The notes under the pieces: generated by a model
Told to the model about the DNA's origin: nothing
The model's database searches: none
The model's input: only the letters and a program-made list of their open reading frames with translations
NCBI RefSeq assembly: GCF_937997405.1
Contig: NZ_CALKTL010000083.1
Span: 1 to 22,750 of the forward strand
Source of the DNA: an uncultured Campylobacter sp.
GTDB taxonomy: Bacteria > Campylobacterota > Campylobacteria > Campylobacterales > Campylobacteraceae
Length of the DNA: 22,750 nucleotides
Direction of reading: 5' to 3'
Program-made: the position numbers and the translations under genes
Shown: positions 1 to 6,502 of the stretch, in pieces
Numbering within the stretch: position 1 is the first letter of the stretch
Layout: each line of letters starts with the position of its first letter

Positions 1-3
1 CAC

Positions 4-33
4 TTTATAGCGCTTGGTAACAGATAGAATCAA
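4..33 (-). promoter_or_regulatory. Candidate sigma70 promoter reading out of the window
   Basis: On the minus strand TTGATT (28-33) and TATAAA (4-9) are separated by 18 bp, a good -35/-10 arrangement. It lies downstream of the CmeR-like gene and points left, out of the window. In C. jejuni the cmeABC efflux operon starts just downstream of cmeR on the same strand, so this could be the promoter of a cmeA homologue. The target gene is not visible, so its identity is inferred from synteny only. Confidence 0.4.
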
Positions 34-106
34 ATTCTAAGCCCCAAACCGCTCATAAAATTTAAAGGCGCGAAAAGCGCGGAATTTGTGCCATAAAATT
101 CCGCCA

Positions 107-730
107 CTAGCGCTTTTTTACGCCTAGCAAAAACATATCGATGCGGTCCTTGATTAGCTCGCTCGCTTTGAAATTTAGCTTTTCGTCGAAAAATAGCAGC
201 CTGCTAAAATGCGGCTCTCTAAGTAAAAAGCAAAAATATAGCGCTAGGCTTTTTGCCGTGCGTCCGGGCGCAAACTCGTCCGCATGCGCTGCCAAATACT
301 CATCCAGCGCATTCGGTGAACCTAGCACGCCGCTTTTTAAAAAGATTTTTGGGCTCTCGCTAAGCGCTCCGTTAAAGCCGCTGAAAAGTATCAGTCGGTA
401 GAATTTTATCGCCTCCGGAGCGAAAAGAAACTCCAGATAAATCCCTGCAAACTCCTGCAGATACTCACGCAATTTTAGGTCTTTATTAATTCGCATGCGC
501 TCGTTCATGCGCTCATCGAGCTTTTTGCTTTGCAATTCGATGATGCGCAAAAATAGGCTTTCTTTGTTATCAAAATATTTATAAACCGACGATAGCGAGC
601 CGCCGCTAAGCTCGATGATATCACTTAAGCTCGTAGCCTCGTAACCTTTGGCTAAAAACAGCTCCAGCGCCGCGTCTAAAATGAGCTTACAGCGAATTTC
701 GGATTTTTTATATTTAGGCGATTCGGGCAT
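107..730 (-). CDS. cmeR: TetR-family repressor, CmeR-like
   Basis: A 207-residue TetR-type regulator. The N-terminal DNA-binding domain (about residues 10-60) contains ALELFLAKGYEATSLSDII followed by a LSGGS turn and a VYKYF-type recognition helix. This closely follows C. jejuni CmeR (ALELFLTKGY, TSLSDIIKLSGGS). A CmeR-like FCxxLxEP stretch recurs in the ligand-binding half (FCFLLREP). CmeR represses the CmeABC multidrug efflux pump and is relieved by bile salts. The start is well supported by AAAGGAGG six bases before the ATG. The context also fits: homologues of Cj0371, Cj0372 and Cj0373 follow on the other side, as in C. jejuni. The ferredoxin-type gene (Cj0369c) and rpsU that lie between in C. 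jejuni are absent here. The pump genes would lie left of position 1. Family assignment is firm; orthology to CmeR is an inference from similarity recalled from memory plus gene order. Confidence 0.8.
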   Translation of the reverse strand: MPESPKYKKSEIRCKLILDAALELFLAKGYEATSLSDIIELSGGSLSSVYKYFDNKESLFLRIIELQSKKLDERMNERMRINKDLKLREYLQEFAGIYLEFLFAPEAIKFYRLILFSGFNGALSESPKIFLKSGVLGSPNALDEYLAAHADEFAPGRTAKSLALYFCFLLREPHFSRLLFFDEKLNFKASELIKDRIDMFLLGVKKR

Positions 731-761
731 TTCGCCTCCTTTGAAATACTAAAATTTTTTG

Positions 762-784
762 TAAGTGTATAAAAAATATACTTA
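762..784. promoter_or_regulatory. Inverted repeat upstream of the TetR gene, candidate operator
   Basis: Arms taagtgtata (762-771) and aatatactta (775-784) match as an inverted repeat at 8 of 10 positions around a 3-bp centre. A perfect cttaattaag palindrome follows at 781-790. It lies 32 bp upstream of the regulator's start codon, where a TetR-family protein would bind for autoregulation. The AT-rich TGTA...TACA-like character resembles the kind of inverted repeat bound by CmeR. Binding is not shown. Confidence 0.35.
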
Positions 785-848
785 ATTAAGCAACATTATT
801 GGGCTAAAATTTTAAAACCTCAGCAAAAAATAATTTTACGCGGCTTTT

Positions 849-900
849 GCAAGCGAAGCGAAATTTTATATCTAACGGGCGCAAGCGAGCGGAATTTTAT
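849..900. repeat. Degenerate direct repeat in the regulator/HTH gene spacer
   Basis: gcaagcgaagcgaaattttat (849-869) and gcaagcgagcggaattttat (881-900) are near copies about 32 bp apart. Similar GCGAGCG-plus-AAATTTTA units recur in other spacers, for example 20684-20700 and 20748-20762. No function is evident. Confidence 0.5.
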
Positions 901-937
901 CGCGCGCCGGCTGCGGTAAGGCGGAATCTATCTTTGT

Positions 938-966
938 AAACGAAGCGTTTAATGCCTATTTTAGGC
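938..966 (+). other. Two adjacent small hairpins upstream of the HTH gene
   Basis: AAACG-aag-CGTTT (938-950) and GCCTA-ttt-TAGGC (954-966) are perfect 5-bp dyads spaced 3 bp apart, 44 bp before the start codon of the HTH gene. They could be operator half-sites, a short leader structure or chance. Two perfect short stems side by side are the only organised sequence in this part of the spacer. Confidence 0.3.
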
Positions 967-1009
967 AAATTTAGCAATAATTACCTAAAACGCTAAAAGG
1001 CATCTTTGT

Positions 1010-1645
1010 ATGAAAAAAGTCTCGATCGGCGAAGCAGCCGAAATTTTAGGAATTTCAAAAGAAGCCGTCTATAACCGCATCCGCAGAAATTCCTTGCGCG
1101 CCGAGGAAAGCGGAGGCGTGCGCTACGTGCTTTTAGATGATGAAATGCAAAGCGAGCCCGCTTCGCAAGGCTCTGCAAAAAGCTCGCGCACCAGCGGCGG
1201 GGCGGGCACTCAAAGCTTCATCGACTATCTCATCAAAGAAATCTCCGAGTTAAAAGGTAAAATCGAAGCACTGCAAAGCGATAAGGACAGGCTTCACAAA
1301 GAAAAAGAGGAAATTTTAATCGCCTCGAAAGATGAAATCAAGCTGATGTATAAAGAGCGCGACGAGAAGCTCAGGTATTTTTTGTCGTTTTTCGACAAAC
1401 CGCTGCTTTCGAGCAAAAACCGCGAGACCAAACCCTACGATGTCGAAGTCAAAGAAAAAACCTTCGATCGTAGCGAATGGACGAGCCTTGCAAAATTCGT
1501 AAAATCGCTCAAACGCAAAAAGCGCCTCAAAGCGCAAAGCCTAATCATCGAAAATATAGGCAAGAGCGAGTTTATCCGCGTCGAGGGAAACGAGCTTTTG
1601 ATAAATCAAAGCCTAGATATAAAATCACTGAAAGGATCTAAATGA
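1010..1645 (+). CDS. HTH DNA-binding protein with coiled coil
   Basis: A 211-residue protein of unknown specific role. Residues 1-45 look like a MerR/excisionase-type helix-turn-helix: SIGEAAEILGISKEAVYNRI, then a GGVRYVLLDDE wing-like strand pair. A Ser/Gly-rich linker (about 50-68) follows. Residues 70-124 are a highly charged, probably coiled-coil stretch (ISELKGKIEALQSDKDRL and onward). The C-terminal part is Lys-rich without a recognisable motif. This architecture suggests a DNA-binding, self-associating regulator or structural protein in the cytoplasm. The start ATG has an AAAAGG element 9 bases upstream. Its stop overlaps the start of the next gene by 4 bp (ATGA), so the two are probably co-translated. 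I do not recognise a named orthologue. The HTH call is good; any role is inference. Confidence 0.75.
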   Translation: MKKVSIGEAAEILGISKEAVYNRIRRNSLRAEESGGVRYVLLDDEMQSEPASQGSAKSSRTSGGAGTQSFIDYLIKEISELKGKIEALQSDKDRLHKEKEEILIASKDEIKLMYKERDEKLRYFLSFFDKPLLSSKNRETKPYDVEVKEKTFDRSEWTSLAKFVKSLKRKKRLKAQSLIIENIGKSEFIRVEGNELLINQSLDIKSLKGSK

Positions 1646-2229
1646 AACTACGCAAAATCGCTAGCTATGCGTTGGTAAGCGGCTTCGGGCTCGTTATGGC
1701 GGGCTCGTTAGCAGGCTGCGACGATAGGGGGCAGGAGCAAAACGTCCGTCTGCAAGAAGGCGCGCTCGTGCGGCTTGAAGAGGTCGCGCCGGGAAAATAT
1801 AAAATTTTAGAGGAATTTCCAAGCGAAAAAACCCAGATCATCTTAAGATCGCTCGACGGCACGGAGAGAATTTTAAGCGACGAAGAAACCAAAGCCCTTT
1901 TAGCTGAGGAAAACGCCAAAATCGACGCCGGCACTTCAAATTTAACCAATCAAAACGCGCAGCTTAGCAGCGGCGGCATGAGCCTGGGCGAAGCGATCTT
2001 GGCAAGCGCTGCAGGCGCCATCATCGGCTCGTGGATCGGCGGCAAGCTGTTTAACAACCCAGCCTACCAAAGCCAGCGCCAAACCGCCTACAAAAGCCCG
2101 AGCGCCTACTCCAGAAGCGTCGATAGCTTCAATCAAGCAAAGCAGCAAAACGACAAGGCGCGAAGCGGCAGAAGCGGATTTTTCGGCGGAAGCAAGAGCG
2201 GCAAAAGCGGCGGTTTTTTCGGCGGCTAA
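1642..2229 (+). CDS. UPF0323-family lipoprotein (Cj0371 homologue)
   Basis: A 195-residue envelope lipoprotein of unknown function. The N-terminus has a charged start, a hydrophobic stretch and a clear lipobox, LAGC, with the lipidated cysteine at residue 26. Asp follows at +2 and +3, which in enteric bacteria favours inner-membrane retention; that rule is unproven here. The stretch APGKYKILEEFPSEKTQIIL and the SNLTNQNAQ region match what I recall of the Campylobacter/Helicobacter UPF0323 family. A Gly/Ala-rich segment (about residues 110-133) could insert in or lie on a membrane. The tail is a low-complexity run of FFGG and GKSGG units. The start codon overlaps the upstream HTH gene's stop, which suggests translational coupling. 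Next to it, as in C. jejuni, is the glutathionylspermidine-synthase-like gene. Confidence 0.85.
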   Translation: MKLRKIASYALVSGFGLVMAGSLAGCDDRGQEQNVRLQEGALVRLEEVAPGKYKILEEFPSEKTQIILRSLDGTERILSDEETKALLAEENAKIDAGTSNLTNQNAQLSSGGMSLGEAILASAAGAIIGSWIGGKLFNNPAYQSQRQTAYKSPSAYSRSVDSFNQAKQQNDKARSGRSGFFGGSKSGKSGGFFGG

Positions 2230-2427
2230 ACACGCTTTGAAACATACGGCGGCTCTGCGCGGCGAGTTTAAATTTAGAGCGTAGAGTTTAAAATTTGCGT
2301 GAAATTTAGCATTGATTTGACATCGATTTTTCAAAAACGCGCTGTAAAATTCAGCTAAATTTCATCGCTTCTGTCGCGTCTGATCCGCACTGTAAGCGTG
2401 CCGTTTAAATTTTAAAAAAGGATAAAA

Positions 2428-3612
2428 ATGCAACTAAAAAAGATAACGCCGTTAAGCAACGAATATCTCGAAAAGCTCGGCTTTTACTGGCACACGGACG
2501 CCGACGAGACCCCTTACGTCAGCGACGAGATCGTGCGCGTGAGCGCCGCGGAGGCCGATGCGTATTATGAGGCCGCAAACGAGCTATATGAGATGTTTGT
2601 CGCAGCCGCACAGCACGTCATCGACAATAACCTCTTCCACGAGCTCGGCATCCCCTTTAACCTCGTTGATCTAATCAAACAAAGCTGGGAAAACGAGGTG
2701 CACTGGCACCTATACGGGCGCTTTGATTTCGCAGGCGGGCTGGACGGCAAGCCGATCAAGCTGATAGAATTTAACGCCGATACGCCCACGGCGGTGTTTG
2801 AGACGGCGATCATCCAGTGGGCGATGCTGAAAGAAAACAGCATGGACGAGGCGAGCCAGTTCAACGATCTCTACGACTCGCTGCGCGATAATTTCAAGCG
2901 GCTCGTGGTGCTTGACGGCGAGCTTGAGGATTTTTCTAAATTTTACGAAGGGTGGAAAATTCTATTTAGTAGCGTCGCGGGCAACGTCGAGGATGAAAAG
3001 ACGACGAAACTTTTGCAGCAGACCGCGGAGGATGCGGGCTTTAAGACGCGCTTTGCCTACGTAGACGAGGTGGAATTTAACGACGAAGAGGGGGTGTTTT
3101 TTGAGGGCGAAAACTACGAGTATTGGTTCAAGCTCATCCCTTGGGAGGCGATCGCGATCGAGGAGGGCGAGCTCGCGCTCATCTTAAAAAACATCGTGCA
3201 AAATCAAAAGGCGATCATCCTAAACCCCGCATACACGCTGCTTTTCCAAAGCAAGGGGATTATGAAAATCCTGTGGGATCTGTATCCGAACCACCCGTTG
3301 CTGCTGCAAAGCTCCTTTTCGCCGATAATCGGCAAAAAGATGATCAAAAAGCCGTTTTTGGCGCGTGAGGGGGCGAATGTGGCGATTTTCGACGCCGACG
3401 GCAGAAAGATAGAGGAAAACGGCGGCGAATACGGAAATCAGAAATTTTTATATCAGGAATTTTACGAGCTAAACAAAGACGAGCGCGCCCAGAGTTACCA
3501 AGCGGGAGTATTTTTCGCCTATGAAGGTTGCGCACTGAGCTTCCGCAAGGGCGGCGAGATACTTGATAATCTCTCAAAATTTGTAGGGCACTACATCGAG
3601 GACGCAAAGTAG
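2428..3612 (+). CDS. Glutathionylspermidine synthase family ATP-grasp ligase (Cj0372 homologue)
   Basis: A 394-residue cytoplasmic protein of the GSP_synth family. This family is the ATP-grasp synthetase half of E. coli glutathionylspermidine synthase, without the amidase domain, as in E. coli YgiC and YjfC. The family forms amide bonds between a peptide carboxylate and an amine using ATP. The substrate of the stand-alone proteins is not firmly known, and no spermidine-glutathione product should be assumed here. The diagnostic segment is GRFDF...KLIEFNADTPTA, with metal and substrate residues R98, D100, E114, N116 and D118. FLYQEF and SFRKGGEI near the C-terminus fit the end of the ATP-grasp fold. 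Length is normal for the stand-alone family. An AAAAAAGGA element precedes the ATG. The gene follows the UPF0323 lipoprotein and precedes the D-2-hydroxyacid dehydrogenase, the same order as Cj0371-Cj0373. Confidence 0.88.
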   Translation: MQLKKITPLSNEYLEKLGFYWHTDADETPYVSDEIVRVSAAEADAYYEAANELYEMFVAAAQHVIDNNLFHELGIPFNLVDLIKQSWENEVHWHLYGRFDFAGGLDGKPIKLIEFNADTPTAVFETAIIQWAMLKENSMDEASQFNDLYDSLRDNFKRLVVLDGELEDFSKFYEGWKILFSSVAGNVEDEKTTKLLQQTAEDAGFKTRFAYVDEVEFNDEEGVFFEGENYEYWFKLIPWEAIAIEEGELALILKNIVQNQKAIILNPAYTLLFQSKGIMKILWDLYPNHPLLLQSSFSPIIGKKMIKKPFLAREGANVAIFDADGRKIEENGGEYGNQKFLYQEFYELNKDERAQSYQAGVFFAYEGCALSFRKGGEILDNLSKFVGHYIEDAK

Positions 3613-4185
3613 CGGCGCGGAAATTTTATAAAATTTGAGAAATTTTAGGGCGGAGCATTTTGGCGATAGCTTTAGCAGCAAGGTCCTCGCGGCGGCAAAT
3701 TTATCGCCGCTCAGCAGCAAAATTTAACGCTAGGAAGCTACCGCAAAATTTAACGTAGCGGCGCGACCGGAATTCTGCGCGGATAAAATTTCGAGCAGGT
3801 TAAATCGGCGCGAGCTAAAATTCCGTGCAGATCAAATTGGCGTGAACTAAAATTCCGCGCGGAGCAAGATTTGCGCACATTAAAATTTTAAAATTTAAAC
3901 GCGAACGGCAGAGGTAAAATTTATCTCTCGCTTCGGCGCAAATTGAAATTTTAAATTTAGACGCAGGTTTCAGCGGCGGTAAAATTTACCGCTTATTTCG
4001 ATGCGAGTTAGAATTTTAAAATTTAACGCCCCACGCGCCGCTGAGTTAAATTTCGCGAGAGCAAATTTACGCAATAGCTAAAATTTTGCCGTTTAAGCGC
4101 CGTGCTCCGACCGCGCGACGGAATTTAGCGGCTAAATTTAGCCGCGCTGTTACGACTTAAAATTTTAAAACGCAAAGGGGGAAAT
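3613..4185. other. 573-bp non-coding region with a family of TAAATTTA-centred palindromes
   Basis: No convincing gene. Perfect or near-perfect dyads are present: AAATTTTATAAAATTT (3621-3636); GCGGCG...CGCCGC with a 10-nt loop (3689-3710); AGAGGTAAA-a-TTTATCTCT (3910-3928, one mismatch); GCGGTAAA-a-TTTACCGC (3976-3992, perfect); and GCGGCTAAATTTAGCCGC (4128-4145, perfect). A direct repeat gcaaaatttaacg occurs at 3717-3729 and 3743-3755. The last palindrome sits 40 bp before the dehydrogenase start and could be an operator. A RBS-like AAAGGGGG precedes that start. Confidence 0.6.
3807..3870. repeat. Degenerate 32-bp tandem repeat
   Basis: Two adjacent 32-bp units begin at 3807 and 3839. They share ggcg(c/t)ga(g/a)ctaaaattccg(t/c)gc followed by a similar AT-rich tail. 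A weaker third unit may follow from about 3871 (tgcgcacattaaaa) and another may precede it near 3776. The repeats lie between the ATP-grasp ligase and the broken dehydrogenase. Confidence 0.45.
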
Positions 4186-5117
4186 ATGAAGATCGTATGT
4201 TTGGATGCCGCGACGCTGGGAAGCGATGCCGATCTTAGCGAGATCGCGAGCTTAGGCGAGTTTGAAAGCTACGAGATGACCGAGCCCGCGCAAACCGCGC
4301 AGCGCCTAGCCGGCGCGGACATCGTCATAACCAACAAAGTCCTAATCACGGACGAGATCATGGCGCAAACCGCGCTTAAGCTGATCTGCGTAAGCGCCAC
4401 GGGCACGAATAATATCGACATGCAGGCAGCGCAGGCTCGCGGCATCGCGGTGAAAACGTGGCGGGCTATTCGACGAACAGCGTCGTGCAGCAGACCTTCG
4501 CGTCGCTGTTCGCGCTAACCAACGCGCTCGGATACTACGCAGACTACGGATCTAGCGGCAAATGGTGCGAGAGCGAAATTTTTACCCACATTGACGCGCC
4601 GATCAGCGAAATTTACGGCAAAGAATTCGGCGTCATCGGGCTTGGACAGATCGGCGAAAAGGTCGCCCGCATCGCCGCCGCATTCGGCGCGAACGTGAGA
4701 TACTACTCCACTAGCGGCGCGAACGATAACGGCGAGTTTGCCAGAGTGAGCCTAGACGCGCTTTTGAGAGCCTGTGATATCATTTCTATCCACGCCCCGC
4801 TAAATGAAAAAACTGCGGGATTGATCGGCGAGGCGGAGCTTGCGAAGATGAAAGAGGGGGCGATCTTGATGAATTTCGGCCGCGGCGGCATCGTGGATGA
4901 GGACGCGCTGGCTCGCGCCGTGGACGAACGAGGCCTGCGCGTAGCGTTTGACGTGCTGCAAACAGAGCCGATGAGGGCGGATCATCCGCTACTGCGCGTG
5001 AAAAATCGCCGCAACGTCATCATCACGCCTCACATCGCATGGGCGAGCATAGAGGCCCGCAAACGGCTGATAAAGATGATCGCACAGAATATTAGGGATT
5101 TTATGAGCGGCAAATAA
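4186..5117 (+). pseudogene. D-2-hydroxyacid dehydrogenase, frameshifted (Cj0373 homologue)
   Basis: This is one gene split into two frames. Residues 1-90 are read from 4186 to GIAVK. The reading then continues one frame over as VAGYSTNSVVQQTFASLFAL from 4458. The break is at a run of four A (4453-4456). A fifth A would restore GIAVKNVAGYS and an uninterrupted 310-residue protein, the normal family length. In restored numbering the Rossmann motif GLGQIG is at 152-157 and the catalytic residues are Arg233 (NFGRGG), Glu261 (QTEP) and His283 (TPHIAW). The family reduces 2-keto acids with NAD(P)H; the substrate cannot be read from sequence. Everything except the one base looks intact, so this is a recent mutation, a slippage-prone on/off site or a sequencing error in a homopolymer. 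It is the third gene of the conserved Cj0371-Cj0373 block. Confidence 0.88.
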
Positions 5118-5227
5118 GCGCGGTTGAAACGCCGGAGCAAATTTAACAAAATCAAGATGCGGCACAAGGCCCACAAAGACTCTGCACATAGTATTTCAAA
5201 GCGCTGTATATAAAATTTTATTAACTG

Positions 5228-5247
5228 AAAAGAAGCGATACCGCTTC
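5228..5247 (-). terminator. Rho-independent-type terminator of the PepSY/receptor operon
   Basis: A perfect 6-bp stem GAAGCG/CGCTTC (5232-5237, 5242-5247) with a 4-nt loop is followed on the minus strand by TTTT. It lies 60 bp past the stop of the PepSY gene. On the plus strand, AT-rich sequence (ggataaaatttta) also follows, so it may work from both sides and end the dehydrogenase transcript too. Confidence 0.55.
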
Positions 5248-5306
5248 GGATAAAATTTTAAATTTACGCCGCGGATAAGCTACCTCTCCGCTTTGAATTC
5301 ATAGAT

Positions 5307-6452
5307 TTATCTTTTCTTATAAATTCTTTTTATGCTCATCCAAAATCCCGTAACTATAAAAAATAACACTGAAATCGCCGCTACGCAAAATAAGAACTTA
5401 CCCGCCTCGCCAAAGATATAGCCCGAATGCACGCTCAAAACGGCTTTATGTATAGCAAAAGGGCGCGGCATGATGCTTTTCGCATCATCATAGCGAGCAT
5501 GCCGCAAGATGCCCTTTTTAACGTTTATACTCATCGTATTCATATGCTCTTCGCCCTCTTCGCCTTTATCGAAATAAAAGATCATAAAATTTTCTCCATC
5601 TTTTTGGGCGATAATATTGAAGAATTCGTAGTTTTCACCGCGTTCACGCTTAAAAATATCAAATGCCGTCTGCAAATTTAAAATTTTATCTTCATCCTCA
5701 AGCGAAAATCCTCGCACTTCGGTAAAACTCGTTTTCCTAAAAATTTCCTTTTCGCCTAGCGCTCTGTTGGTGATTTTGGCTATCCAATCATACGACCAAT
5801 AAAGCCCGCTAGCGTTTATCGTAAACAAAATAGGCAGCAGTAAAGCTCCGACCGCGCCATGCAAGCTATATAAAAAAGCATAACCTCTAGCTTTAAAATT
5901 TATCCTAAATGCGCGTAAAATCTTTCCTCTAAAGCTAGGATAATAGATCACCACGCCTGAAATTAAGACTAAAATAAACATAACCGTGCTAAGCGCCACA
6001 ATATTTTTGCCTATTAGCCGCAGAGTTTCGTTTTTACTTAGCCCAAATCCCAGATTGGTATGTAGGTTTAGTATTACGCCGATAAACGTATCGCCTATGT
6101 TTTCCGAAGTAATTTCGCCGCTATAAGGATCTATAAAATATGATTTAAACTCGCCGCTAGAATCTGTGCCAGAAAGCCTAATCGCCTCATTTTTATTTTG
6201 AGGAATTCTATAATAACTGAGCGTAAAATCGGGCTTAGCTTTTCTGAAAATATTTAAAATTTCGGCGGGTTCGAGGGCATCTTTTTCGCTCGGACTCACG
6301 AAAGATTTGCTTTGATTTAACGCATCTATAATCTCGTCGTGATACGAGATAATAGCACCGCTAAGGGCTATGATTAAGATCGGCACACAGCATATAAGCG
6401 TCAAAATAAGGTGGACATTGAACCAAAATTTTTTCCTTTTTAGAATCGCCAT
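5307..6452 (-). CDS. PepSY-associated transmembrane protein of an iron-uptake operon
   Basis: A 381-residue inner-membrane protein of the PepSY_TM family. It has a hydrophobic helix at about residues 11-35, with HLILTLICCVPILIIALSG then the family-typical SYHDEI turn. A periplasmic PepSY-like region follows, with FIDPYSGEI. Further helices are at about 147-172 (LISGVVIYYPSF), about 195-222 (LHGAVGALLLPILFTINASG) and at the C-terminus (FLFCVAAISVLFFIVTGFW). Proteins of this kind sit beside TonB-dependent siderophore receptors and are thought to help release or reduce iron at the inner membrane; that role is inference here. His residues at or near helix ends could ligate heme or metal. The AAGGAAATTA sequence before the ATG is a good ribosome binding site. 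The gene begins 50 bp after the receptor gene ends, same strand, so the two are likely co-transcribed. Confidence 0.85.
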   Translation of the reverse strand: MAILKRKKFWFNVHLILTLICCVPILIIALSGAIISYHDEIIDALNQSKSFVSPSEKDALEPAEILNIFRKAKPDFTLSYYRIPQNKNEAIRLSGTDSSGEFKSYFIDPYSGEITSENIGDTFIGVILNLHTNLGFGLSKNETLRLIGKNIVALSTVMFILVLISGVVIYYPSFRGKILRAFRINFKARGYAFLYSLHGAVGALLLPILFTINASGLYWSYDWIAKITNRALGEKEIFRKTSFTEVRGFSLEDEDKILNLQTAFDIFKRERGENYEFFNIIAQKDGENFMIFYFDKGEEGEEHMNTMSINVKKGILRHARYDDAKSIMPRPFAIHKAVLSVHSGYIFGEAGKFLFCVAAISVLFFIVTGFWMSIKRIYKKR

Positions 6453-6502
6453 TAATTTCCTTAAATTTTAAATCCGCAGACGAAATTTTATGCGCCGCGA
6501 AT

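Noticed and set aside
141..401. Plus-strand open frame opposite the CmeR-like gene
   Set aside because: It is Ser/Leu/Lys-rich antisense sequence of a clear TetR gene, with no ribosome binding site.
3123..3368. Open frame inside the ATP-grasp ligase gene, same strand in another frame
   Set aside because: It is a shadow of a well-supported gene, has no ribosome binding site and has an Arg/His-rich composition typical of shifted frames.
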